This document shows positions 12,750-23,067 of a stretch of 64,000 nucleotides of DNA, one piece after another. Under the pieces are notes generated by a model. That model did no database searches and was not told where the DNA came from. It worked only from the letters and a program-made list of their open reading frames with translations. Position numbers and translations under genes: made by a program. Source of the DNA: Dipteris shenzhenensis (taxonomy: Eukaryota > Polypodiophyta > Polypodiopsida > Gleicheniales); the NCBI GenBank assembly GCA_047967505.1, contig CM106538.1, one strand, 5' to 3'. Positions within the stretch are counted from its first letter, which is position 1. The number at the start of each line of letters is the position of its first letter.

Positions 12750-13290
12750 TAGGTGCCTCTTTTGGGGTTGTCACAGAGATCCCACCCATCACCGGCTTAC
12801 CTTCTTTTGCTACAGAGGCAGTTACTTTGGATGGGGTTCCCAGGGTCAGGGTCCTTGTTTTTGACCCAGATATTTCAGATGATCATATCATGCTTCAGAG
12901 GCCTGATGGCTCCTTTTTTAGGTAGAGAATTGAGATCTCTAGGCGTCAGGACTAGTGCACGATTTGCAGATGCTTTGGACACTTTGCCAGAGATTGTCCA
13001 AAGAAGAAGAAGAGGCCCAAAGGCTCGGGCCAAGCACCTGCACCTGCTGCTAGGCTAGGTGCACCTCTTGCTGGCAGGGTTACACACAGATGGGTTCCCA
13101 TCAGGGTGGTTCCTCCACTTCAGGCTCATCAGAAGGGGCCACTTCTTTCTACTTTCACTTGTCCTATAGGACTCGGAGACCTTGGAGCCATGGATGCCTT
13201 GGCTCAGGCCATTCACCCTGTGTCTACGTGGAGTGCTTGCAATTGTCCTCGAAAGTCACAGAAATCCACAAAAAACATTGTGAGCTTTCT
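12750..13290 (+). pseudogene. Retroelement zinc-knuckle (gag/ORF1-like) remnant
   Basis: At 12956-12997 the plus strand encodes a complete CX2CX4HX4C knuckle (CTICRCFGHFARDC). A basic run K-K-K-K-R-P-K-G and a Pro/Ala-rich tail follow. Upstream in the same direction are blocks such as V-L-V-F-D-P-D-I-S-D-D-H and R-P-D-G-S-F-F, interrupted by stops. A knuckle followed by a basic tail is usual for retrotransposon gag or LINE ORF1 proteins. I cannot assign it more precisely, and no reverse transcriptase is linked to it here. Confidence 0.55.
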
Positions 13291-13385
13291 TGAAGGTTCA
13301 TACTCATTGTTGTTGCCGAACACCCAAAACACGTGAAATTCTGTCACTTTCGATGGCAAAACATGTGAAAGAAGATAATAATTGA

Positions 13386-13930
13386 TGCAAAGGTGCATGC
13401 AAATCTTGTCAACAAGTCTCACTGCAAGAGTCCATGCATAACTTGCCTGTGTCCTTGTGTCCATCCCCATTAAAGGTAGCTACTCGCTTGGTAAGAACTC
13501 ACTTTTCTACTCCACTTCCTGTTACCCTATGCGCCTCTTGTCGCTATCTCCATCCCCCTCTTTCCTACACCCTCCCCACCTGATTTCACCATGTCCACCT
13601 CTTGTCACCTTGTCCCCCCTATCCACCTCCTCTCCACATCCTTTAAGTCCCTCCACTCCCAATACTACGATCACTATGAAGGTCATGGTAGCCACATCCA
13701 CATCTGTGACTACCCTAGGGCTGTATTGATGCCGATGCACTTGAGGGAGACCTCAACCTATATCCCAACGAGGTGGCAAAGTCAGAGAGGCAGATCCTGG
13801 AGGACTCTATCGAGGATATGCACATATGGATCGAGGCTTGTGGGCTGAAGCCCCTACGCATGCCACCTTCCCTCCAACAATAGGAGGAGAAGGTGAAGAA
13901 AAGGGCGGATAAGAAGGTAGCAAAGCAAGG
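13386..13930 (+). repeat. Unrecognised dispersed family, copy 1 (decayed coding)
   Basis: Copy 1 of a family whose second copy is at 27590-28390. Both share a leader with TGTCCATCCCCATTAAAGGT, then a pyrimidine-rich stretch (CCACCCC, CTCTTGTCGC), then a decayed coding segment. That segment reads S-L-H-S-Q-Y-Y-D-H-Y-E-G-H-G-x-H-I-H, then L-M-P-M-H and R-Q-I-L-E-(E/D)-S-I. It ends M-H-x-W-I-E-x-C-G-L-K-P-L followed by Q, an in-frame TAG and a Glu/Lys-rich tail. Frameshifts break copy 1. I recognise no domain. The basic/acidic tail and short length (~120 codons) suggest a small protein or a fragment carried by a non-autonomous element. Confidence 0.65.
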
Positions 13931-14292
13931 ATATTTTTATCGAAGGTATAGAAATATAGTATTATAATATACTGGCAAAATTTTTCATAAATTACTTTTA
14001 AAAGTTTCAAAGAATTGGCGAATTATATCTTTTGTTATAATTTTTGTTTCAAAACTTGGCTAAATATTCTAGGGCATTTAAAAAACTTTCAATTTTCACA
14101 AATATACTAAAAACTAGTTATATTGAAAACTCTGTCTTTTCCGTTTTACATAATTTCAAAATACATGAAATAGCTAGCATTTAGGATATTGTAGAGTATG
14201 CAAAACATAAAATTGTTTAAGGATAATGAATATCCTTCAAATCCAATGGGGGAAGAAAATTCTCAAAGTCTAGTTTAAATAGTCCAAAAAAG

Positions 14293-16971
14293 CTAATTAT
14301 AGCCTTTTCTTTTATAGCTTGACTTCCAGAGTGCTAATGCTCTATCATACGGAAAGCTAGTAACATCATAAGAACAAGAGTATAATCTCAAGCTAAGATC
14401 TAAGTTATCATCTAGCTTATTACGAAGCTTATTCTTCAAGTAACCGAGAGTACTAAAACACCTTTCATCCTCAACTGAATCAAGAATAAAGGTTTGACAT
14501 AAATTTGCAAGCTTGAAGTACTCAGAAATGTTATCTTGTAGGAATGTACTGCGAGAGAGCTCGTTCCAAAGCCGAACCATCGAACCTTGCATTTGAACGT
14601 TTTCCATTAAATTACTTTGCTAGTGCATGACTTCTCCAAAAAGGGAAGACTGTGAATAAAGCTTTCCAAAATCCAACAAACCATTGTACTTTATATTGTC
14701 CATGTCAATGTCCCGTCCAAAGTGTTTTTTGAGAGCATCCAAATGATTCTTTAGACCTGCTTTGATACTTTCATAAGATCCATTGACACAAAAATGTGGA
14801 AATATGATGGTAAATGCTTCCATTAGGTCATTTTGTGGAAACCTACTTCTAATCTCATCTACCACTGCACTTGCAACTTCACTAAGGGCATTTTTCAATG
14901 TTTGTACTTTCTTTAAAAAAGCCTCTTTTTTAATGTATTGTAGTTTTTTGTGTCATTTGTTTTCTCTCGTCATCCTGAAAACCTGATTGTTTGCACGAAG
15001 GTAAACATATCCTTCCTGGTCACATGTTAAAAGTGAGGAGTCCCCATCTAGGTCTATTAAACTTTTCCAATCTTTAAACAATTTCTCGTCTTGAAAACTG
15101 GAGCTTGACTTCTTATCGTATGCTGTTGTTATACTCAAATTAGTGAGTTTTATTGCCTTGACATATTCATTGATATAAATATCCTTTGATTGTGACATTT
15201 TACTCAACATATTCATTTTGTCTAAAAGTGGAATAATTCCACACAATCCTAATATCGAATCTATGTTGGTCAGTTTATGATACTTTTCAACCTCTTCTTC
15301 TACCTCCATGTGCATTAAATAGACCAAAGTCTTGTATTCATCCCATAATCTTTTCACTAGCTGAACCAAAGATATCGATCTAGTATCCACATTCTTCAAA
15401 ATCTTCCTCCCTTTTGTACCCAGTGCTTCTACAATAACTCTAAATTGATTGTATCTTTTTGGACTCTTGCAAAAGTAAGAGTAGCTTTTTTTAACCAACG
15501 TCTCGATTCGTTGTACTGATGGAAATGTGGACACAACTTTGTAAGCTAGATTTGTGCGATGAGTCATACAATGTATCCCAACACAGTAAGGAGTATATTT
15601 TGTTTCTATTTGTACAGAGACACCATTCCGAAAACCTTGCAAGACTGAAGCACCATCACATGCAAAACAAACAAGTTTCTTGACCATCTCAGACTCTATC
15701 ACGCCTCCATACTCTTTTAAAGCTTGGATCAAAACTTGCACTAAGTTATTAGCATTGGATTCTGAATTAAGTTTGTGTACATGTAAAAAATATGGTTTTC
15801 TCTTATTGTTTTCTACCACGTACAAATGCATTCCTAACCACGATGTAGTATCCACAGCTGTGTACTCATCCAATGACACATAAAAAAATTCTGCAAGTTT
15901 TAAAGTCTCCTTTAAATCATCAATTATGACTTGGTTCATGTGGTTAGCCATATTTGTTGCACTACTCCTTGACCAATGCATGCTTGCCAAATTAGGAACA
16001 GATTCCAAAAATTGAAGATATGATTGGTAACCCAAGAAGTCTATCAGTGAGTGGCCTTGCTTCAATATTTGCATGATAGTTGAGAATTGCACTATCTTTT
16101 CTCTATCAACCTGATCATCGATACATTCCCAACGCTTTTTCAATGATCCTTCACTTTTATTTCTGCTAGACTCTTGTGCAAGCAAGAACTTACTGTACTC
16201 AATCTCATTTTTTAATTGGCGGTTATTTTCCTTGTCCCATTCTTTGATCACTTTCTTTTCATTACTTGTACCTTCTATAGTCTTGTAAACCTTCCCACAA
16301 TGCTTCTCAATCATATCAATCTTCAATTGTAACCATGCCTCCTTTTTCCTTGCCCATGTGCATATTTTACAAATGGCCCACTTTGGTGCATCCCCAGTGT
16401 CCACTTGTTCTACATCTAACTAAGGATATTTGGCTACCCAATCTTCTTGAAAATTCCTACGAATATCCCAAGCTCTCTTTCTCTTCTGCTTACTTGAAGA
16501 GTTGCAATTTTGTGATGCATTCTCAATGGCTTCTTCAGTTGGTGTTGACATTGATGATACTTTTTCTGACATTTTTCCACTTTCCAATCCAGTTAAATCC
16601 ACTACCTCATTATTTGTCAATGATGTGCCAGCTGATGAATTTTCAATTCCAATTGCATTCCCTTGATTACAATTTTGTGATCCTGTCTTCCCTGCTTCCA
16701 AGACTTGAAAACTCAAATCCCTGTTAAAACTATCATCGTTAAGCAATGATCTAGAACATTGATTTCTAGCATGATGCATTGTGCCCAAAGCATGTTCAGG
16801 AGTCCCATAAATTGCTTCATGATTCATGGATGATGAACTTGAGAGTAAATTCTCTGGTGTACTTGATGTTGTAAACATGTTTATATTAGTGCCCAATGAT
16901 GTAGAAGGTAATAAGAAAGATGTCATTTTTGTATTTTTCTCTAGAGCTTGAACTTTCTTCTTTCTTCCCAT
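14293..16971 (-). pseudogene. hAT-superfamily transposase (DUF4371/zinc-finger-862-like), three in-frame stops
   Basis: One continuous minus-strand frame of about 893 codons spans the whole protein. It is broken only by stops at 16420-16422 (TAG), 14953-14955 (TGA) and 14620-14622 (TAG); no frameshift is needed. From the N-terminus: a Ser/Asn-rich leader with a basic K-Q-K-R-K-R patch; a BED-like zinc-binding segment (C-K-I-C ... H-C, near 16290-16375); and the RNase H-like catalytic core. The first Asp is in FFYVSLDE (near 15870) and the second in CFACDGAS, followed by CMTHRTNLA. The C-terminal dimerisation region has S-V-E-D-E-R-C-F-S-T-L and KNKLRNKL (near 14390-14470), supplying the third acidic residue. 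The first stop sits where relatives usually carry Trp after K-Y-P. Terminal inverted repeats were not located by eye. A kinase remnant lies immediately upstream on the same strand. Confidence 0.88.
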
Positions 16972-17227
16972 GATAAGTACCTGTATAAAAAATTATGTTT
17001 TTATCAGCAATTGAGCATAAAATAGAACATAATTTCTTTTCTCTAAACACATGCTGAAAAAATAGCATAATAATTCTTATCCTTATAAAATTATGTGCAC
17101 TTCAAGTGCATTGCAAATCAAGTATAACACATCTTCCAAGAGAAGAAATACTTTAATTTATTTTCATACAAATCTACTATATGAATACAAAATGAATACA
17201 AGTCCACCACATGAATACAACAAGATA

Positions 17228-17400
17228 TTGCTAGCTTCAAAGCAACATTCATCTCATCAATTGGCCGCATTGCTAGACTTGCATTACATCCAAAGCAACA
17301 TTCAAAGGTAGATTGAGTATATTTTCTATGTTGCTAGCTTCAAAGCAACATTCATCTCATCAAGGGGCCGCATTGCTAGACTTGAATTACATCCAAATGT
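17228..17400 (+). repeat. Two-copy tandem duplication, 103-bp offset
   Basis: TTGCTAGCTTCAAAGCAACA and the following ~65 bp (through GCCGCATTGCTAGACTTG) occur at 17228 and again at 17331 with a few substitutions. The second copy overlaps the 3' end of the kinase remnant, so the duplication copied the end of that frame. Confidence 0.9.
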
Positions 17401-18988
17401 TGATAGGATACTATAGGTATCCATAAGTGCTATTCTCTCTACAGAATTCTCAGTCATCATCTTTTCAAAGGCATGTTTTTTTATACACTTTAATAGTGCA
17501 CTATCAGGCATGTGGCGAGACTGTTCAAAATACCCAACTGCATCTTCCCAAAACTGTATAATCTCTGTAATTATCCATCCTAATGCATATATGTCTGACT
17601 TAGGGCTATACACACCTCTCCTAGAAAAACATTGAAGCTCAGGTGTAAACCACTTCTTTCGTGCATGCTCTTACTCTTTCTTATGCTTCCTTTGTGTAAA
17701 TTGTTGGTCAGTCTCTAGAGGTGTCTTCTTCATATCCTTAAAAGCTTTTCTAGTCTCTAAAGAAACTAGTGCCATCCTTTAATCAATTATGCCAACTCTA
17801 CATGCACCATTTGCTGTGAAATCTAACTGAATGTTACCAGGATGTAAGTCTGTATGAATCCATTGACCCTTATGTAACCTTGCTAATCCAGCAATGAGTG
17901 CATGTATAATGTGGTGCACATTTGAACTAAAGTAGTTAATTTGCTCTATTTGCTCCCTTGTGCATACATCTTCCAATGTTCCTTATGCCCTTGCCTTTGT
18001 TTCTTTGCGTCTTTTTAGGATTATGTCAACATAGCACCTAAACCTGCCTTGCTCATATGGTAAAGTTCTCATGAAGTGCATCAAGCTACCACCGTTAAAA
18101 TATGGTGTGATAGTCCACAAGGGCTCTTCTGGAGTTGCTGCAACAACACGAACAAGCACAGGATGCCGAATTTGCATTTGTCCCTCCTTCCTTGCCTCTC
18201 GTGTAGGATCCCCTATGTCACCTTATATTGCTTTCCAGCATATAGCATATATGCTATAATAATCCTGGAGCACCTGTGAGTTGTACTTTGTAGACAAATC
18301 CATATGTGCCAGAACCTATCTTTTCACCAATTTGGATCTCATTTTCAGTTATGTACATCATGAAGGACACATTGCTTATATGACTTGCCCTGATTTGTAG
18401 CTTTTGAGAATCACTACCTTGCACTTCTCGCATTTTTCCATTCAAAATCCTTGCACTTTCTTCTCCTTTTGCTACTTCCTCTGCCCTTCCGAAAGTAATT
18501 GCTGACTTTTTCTCCCAACTTACAGCTAGTATGGTTTTCACATCCGACCTTATAACCTTTGTCTTATTTTTAGCCCAGAAGGAATTCCATAAATGCATCT
18601 TTTCCTCATTAATATCATTTGCAAATGTTGGGTTCCTTGCGCATGCTTCATTAAACCGAGCCAAGACATTCCCAATGTTGCTCTCTACCCATAGCATAAC
18701 ATCAGTGTCCCATTTTATGATCCCTACAAGGTGTTTCCTGTTAGGATCCAGTTCTACTTGACGCCTTGTATTCAAAACAACTTTGCTCTTTAGAGTATGC
18801 AATCTAGAAGTGCTTTCTATGGTCATCTCCATCTCCTTTGTACTCATGTTATTTATCTCTACAAGAAGCTCATCTCGAAGGACTTGATTGACATACTTTC
18901 GTTGTCCTTTAGATAACTCAAAATCAATAGCCTTACGCTTAGATCCTTCCATCCCTAAACCATATGTAGGATCAAAACAAAAGAGCAT
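17326..18988 (-). pseudogene. Protein kinase remnant with novel N-terminal region
   Basis: The minus-strand frame from 18988 has about 210 codons of unrecognised, charged N-terminal sequence, then a glycine-rich loop (IGEKIGSGTYGFVYK, near 18290). The frame breaks at 18180-18254, which removes the beta3-lysine region. It resumes with an alphaC-like R-E-A-R-K-E, then T-P-Y-F-N-G-G-S-L (hinge) and HTDLHPGN (catalytic loop, near 17850). G-I-I-D stands where DFG is expected, followed by W-F-T-P-E-L (APE region) and SDIYALGWI (helix F). Stops at 17983, about 17778 and about 17668 interrupt the C-lobe without frameshift. The catalytic loop is unusual: Thr for Arg and His for Lys in HRDLKPxN, so even the parent may have been atypical. 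Some of the break at 18.2 kb could be an unspliced intron. Confidence 0.75.
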
Positions 18989-19049
18989 TCAAAAATAGTT
19001 CTAAATCTAAGAAATGGAACAGCTTTATCATAGCCCAACATACATGACA

Positions 19050-20487
19050 TTGGTAACTTATTAAAAAAAGAAGGATCACATCACATCATGCATACCAAAC
19101 AATAATGCATATGCATATTCACAACATAAACTTTAAAAAATAAATAAGCATATATTTTTGCAGGTTGTCAGCTAGAACTAAGGAACTTGGTCCTGGGTCG
19201 TGGTGCCTCTTAGCCCCCTACCTTGTGAGCGCAGGAACCAGACACCACTTCCTGAACCAAGCCCTTCTTTCATGTTTGAAATCATAATACTACACTACAT
19301 AAAGCATGCCAAACCAATTTCAACTTACTCTATACAATGCACCAATAAATACATTAAAAAAGAAAGAGCACATCACAGATAATGATGCATATGCATATTC
19401 ACAATAGAAACTTTTAAAAAATAAATAAGCATACATTCCTTCATCTTGTCAACTAGATCTAAGAAACTTGGTCCTAGGTCGTGGTACCTCTTAGCCCCCT
19501 ACCTTGTGAGCGCAAGGAACCAGACACCACTTCCTGAACCAAGCCCTTCTTTCATGTTTGAAATCATAATACTACACTACATAAAGCATGCCAAACCAAT
19601 TTCAACTTACTCTATACAATCCACCAATAAATACATTAAAAAAGAAAGAGCACATCATAGACAATGATGCATATGCATATTCACAATAGAAACTTTTAAA
19701 AAATAAATAAGCATACATTTCTTTAGCTTGTCAACTAGATCTAAGAAACTTGGTCCTAGGTCATGGTGCCTCTTAGCCCCCTACCTTGTGAGCACAGGAA
19801 CCAAACACCACTTCCTAGACCAAGTCCTTCTTTCATGTTTGAAATCTAATACTACACTACATAAAGCATGCCAAACCAATTTCAACTTACTCTATACAAT
19901 GCACCAATAAATACATTAAAGAAGAAAGAGCACATCACAGACAATGATGCATATGCATATTCATAACATAAACTTAAAAAAAATAAATAAGCATATATTT
20001 CTGCAGGTTGTTAGCTAGAACTAAGGAACTTGGTCCTAGGTCGTGGTGCCTCTTAGCCCCCTGCCTTGTGAGTGCAGGAACCAGACACCACTTCCTGAAC
20101 CAAGCCCTTCTTTCATATTTGAAATCATAATACTACACTACATAAAGCATGCCAAACCAATTTCAACTTACTCTATACAATGCACCAATAAATACATTAA
20201 AAAAGAAAGAGCACATCACAGACAATGATGCATGTGCATATTCACAACAGAAACTTTTAAAAAATAAATAAGCATACATTTCTTTAGCTTGTCAACTAGA
20301 TCTAAGAAACTTGGTCCTAGGTCGTGGTACCTCTTAGCCCCCTGCCTTGTGAGCGCAGGAACTAGACACCACTTCCTGAACCAACCCCTTCTTTCATGTT
20401 TGAAATCATAATACTATACTATATAAAGCATGCCAAACCAATTTCAACTTACTCTATACAATGCACCAATAAATACATTAAAAAAGA
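19050..20487 (+). repeat. Tandem array of ~281-bp units, five copies
   Basis: CTTGGTCCT marks each unit at 19186, 19467, 19749, 20029 and 20310 (spacing 281, 282, 280, 281). A partial unit precedes the first. Two subtypes are visible. Units 1 and 4 carry GCAGGTTGT(C/T)AGCTAGAACT; units 2, 3 and 5 carry CTTGTCAACTAGATCTAAGA. The order is A-B-B-A-B. Units share a C-rich block, a palindrome-like TGATGCATATGCATATTCA and a run of A-rich sequence. The small open frames inside are copies of one another and not credible genes. The array lies upstream of the kinase remnant. Confidence 0.95.
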
Positions 20488-21788
20488 CTTGCTACCCATG
20501 TGGTAGCAGATCTGCTGCCTACATGTCAGCCTTAATTCTTTCCCTACTGTAGTTAATCCTCTACAGCTACTAGCTATGGTGTATGAAAGACCAAATAGAG
20601 ATTACACATACCAGTTTTAGTAGCACCCAAGCTTTAAGGCATCTCCTTCTGGTACCATGGATGTTGGTGATGGACAATTTCAAAGGATTGCAATAGATGG
20701 GGCATTGCCCACTATATGCCAACCTCCAATCTTGTCTCTATCTTACGCCTCAAAAACGATGGCCTGAATTAGACCAATAGTAGATTCATTAGGTGAGCAC
20801 CATACAAATGCATGGCCTAAAAGACAGCTCAAATATTACATGACAAATCAAGTAATCGACGTATTGTTCTGAAAGGCCAAATACGACACTACGTCGATCC
20901 TGAATAGTCATGACTCACACTCACAGACACACACACACACATGTATAACTAACAAAAGAAATTAAAAGTAAATATATGAGTAAAGCTTCTTAACAATATA
21001 TGAGTTAAGCCTCATGACAATAAAGAAGTCACATAAAGTCCTTAAGCCACTAAAAGACAAGAATTAGTGCTTCCTATAGTATCTCTTCCTTGTACCTCCC
21101 AACCAATAATTACATGTCCAAAGAAAATACCTTCTTTAAATAAAAGAGATTAACTCTTGGCAATCTAATGTTCCCAAATGAATCCTTGTTTAGCTATTAA
21201 CAATTAATGGAATTCTTATAAAATATTAGAGAAAATCCCAAGGGAGTATAACGCACATCCAAGTAATACTTAAGACTCCAAAGGGAATACTGTCCTTTAA
21301 AGGGATATGATAGCATCCAATAATGCACTATGAGAAGCCCCGACAATGTAGTATACTTCCTAATGAGAGCATTGAGCTCATCTTTTCAAGTACGAAATAA
21401 AGTATGGCTCGAACACGAGAATGCGAATGAAAATTAAATGAAACTAAATGCCAGTGCATGAGCCATCCCCCTAGAATACTTAAGAAAAAAGGTCGAGAGG
21501 GTGGAGATCTAAGGTCATTTCGCACTCAAGTAGAGAGTTGATTCATGCAACCAAGACATCTACTATTAACGATGCACAACATTGTTCAAACAACACAACC
21601 AATCTATGGCATGAGAAATGTTAGAGGGGGGGAAAATGTCTGGCCCTGACGACGTAGATGCTTTGGGAGATATTCCTGCAAGGATTGCTATCAGAGCATT
21701 AAAATTAGACGAGCCTCGATTGAGCTGGTAGATAAGAAATGACGTCAGTTCCTTGCAGAAAATGCTCCGAGGCATCAAGATTCTTGCC
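20488..21788. other. No recognised gene; short (CA)n
   Basis: Intergenic-looking sequence with a short CA tract near 20925-20941. No convincing frame is present on either strand. It runs into the putative peroxidase promoter. Confidence 0.5.
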
Positions 21789-21796
21789 ATAAATAG
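21789..21796 (+). promoter_or_regulatory. Possible TATA element of the peroxidase
   Basis: ATAAATAG lies about 120 bp upstream of the peroxidase start codon, preceded by GCC and followed by a C/T-rich leader (CTCCACCTCCAGACCTCCAC) typical of plant 5' UTRs. Spacing fits a plant core promoter with a ~90-nt leader. Confidence 0.4.
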
Positions 21797-21915
21797 ATTC
21801 TTTGGACTGCGAGAACTCGGCTTCCTTCCACACAAACGTTCATAAACAGCTCATTTCCTACTCATTTTCCCATAGTCCCTAGTCGCTGTGAAGATCTCCA
21901 CCTCCAGACCTCCAC

Positions 21916-22338
21916 ATGAAGGACCCTCAGCTCTTCTCCATCCTTTTCCTCTCCCTCTCTTCCCTCTTCCTCCCCCTCTCGGCCTCCTCCTCCAGCCAAC
22001 CCCGCTACCTCAGCCCCCCACTCAAGTTCCAATTCTATCGCACCACTTGCCCCCAGCTCGAAAAGATCATAAAAGAGAGAGTTGCTTACTGGAGCTCCCT
22101 CGACGACACCACTCCTGCTCCTGTCTTGCGTCTCTTCTTCCATGATTGTTTCGTTCAAGGCTGCGATGCTTCTGTGCTCATCAACTCCACGACTAAATCC
22201 ACAGTAGAGAGGGATGCTACCATCAACTTTAGCATCGGAGATTTCTTTGTTTTGGATGACATCAAACAGCGTTTAGAGGAGTGTCCCGACACTGTCTCTT
22301 GTGCTGACACTATTACTCTCGCTACATGGAAGGCATAG
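21916..22338 (+). pseudogene. Class III peroxidase, 3'-truncated
   Basis: The frame starts with a hydrophobic signal peptide (roughly residues 8-27, ending before SSSQP), consistent with secretion. It continues into the distal haem half of a plant peroxidase: first cysteine in T-T-C-P-Q, catalytic Arg and distal His in R-L-F-F-H-D-C-F, the disulphide and calcium site G-C-D-A-S-V-L, then LDDIK and VSCAD. Class III peroxidases are about 300-350 residues. This frame ends at 140, a few residues after VSCAD (TITLAT-W-K-A-stop), so the proximal haem His and the GRRD/substrate region are missing. No intron occurs after GCDASVL, where many family members have one. No continuation is seen downstream; instead an unrelated minus-strand fragment begins. 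Enzyme activity is not expected. A cryptic intron downstream is possible but unsupported. Confidence 0.85.
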
Positions 22339-22700
22339 TGGGTCAGCTTCAAAGTTTTCTCTCACTGCTTTCTTGCACAAAGATGGAGTCTCGTCTCCAA
22401 GAGTATAGAACCTAAAATCGAGAGACGTTTCTGGCAATGAAAAATCCAAAGAACCTGAGTTCTCCCTGGTACTAGGCACAACGCCGGATGAGGTATCAGC
22501 TATACGATGAGTGTTACCCTGTGTGACTTTATGTTGTCTTGAGTTTACTACACAATCATTAGGAATTGAAGTTCTCTTCTGTCCGGTGAGATGTTGAACA
22601 ACAGAACAAAAGTTCGACGCATCGGTAGTGACACAGTTTCCCTGCGCGACTACAATTGAGGAGAAGCCCAAGCCAGTCTCTTGCCTCTATACTAGACTGC
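22320..22700 (-). pseudogene. VQ-motif protein fragment
   Basis: The minus-strand frame contains V-T-T-D-A-S-N-F followed by C-S-V-V-Q-H-L-T-G, a full FxxxVQxLTG signature (near 22570-22605). VQ proteins are plant cofactors that bind WRKY transcription factors. The Thr/Asp-rich residues just before the Phe are also typical. A stop lies about 30 codons upstream of the motif (near 22686), and the same frame reopens upstream to about 23067, with another stop near 22762. The apparent C-terminus runs into the antisense of the truncated peroxidase, so the natural end is missing. This is a fragment fused tail-to-tail to the peroxidase. Confidence 0.65.
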
Positions 22701-23067
22701 TTCCAAAGAAGGTAACCAGAGAAGCGAAGAGCATTCTAGCGAGAGTGTAAGCCCACAAAAATCAGCAAAAAGCCATGCAAATGCTAGAAGAATCAGCAAG
22801 ATGCACTCGCAACAAGCTTTCCATCTCTCTGATGTAAAAATGTTTACGATTGTTATTCAATGGAACGCCAATGAAGGACATATGTACTAATCTCCACAGA
22901 GAACACGATTTCCTAGCCTTAGGAGTCACGACTTCAGCACTGGGTGTTTGCAAAAACACGAAACTTCGAAGGCAAGTAGCACACCCAGCTCTTGATTTGG
23001 GCTTGAAAATGGGCAGAACATCAACGGAGGAGGAGGATGGATGGAGCGAAGAGTAGTCGCAAGACAA

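Noticed and set aside
13522-13740. Gly/Asp-rich minus-strand frame
   Set aside because: Antisense of the pyrimidine-rich segment of the unknown family.
14293-16971. Stops repaired by RNA editing or recoding
   Set aside because: Stop-removing editing is known from plant organelles, and this is a nuclear transposase. One stop most likely replaced Trp (TGG to TAG), which organelle-type editing would not explain.
19050-20487. CRISPR-like array
   Set aside because: The unit is 281 bp and repeats throughout with no unique spacers; it is an ordinary tandem repeat in eukaryotic DNA.
21862-22158. Glu/Gly-rich minus-strand frame
   Set aside because: It is the antisense of the peroxidase leader and signal peptide.
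22762-23067. Independent 101-codon minus-strand gene
   Set aside because: It shares frame with the VQ fragment and has no recognisable domain, so it may be upstream sequence or leader of that gene; not enough to call separately.
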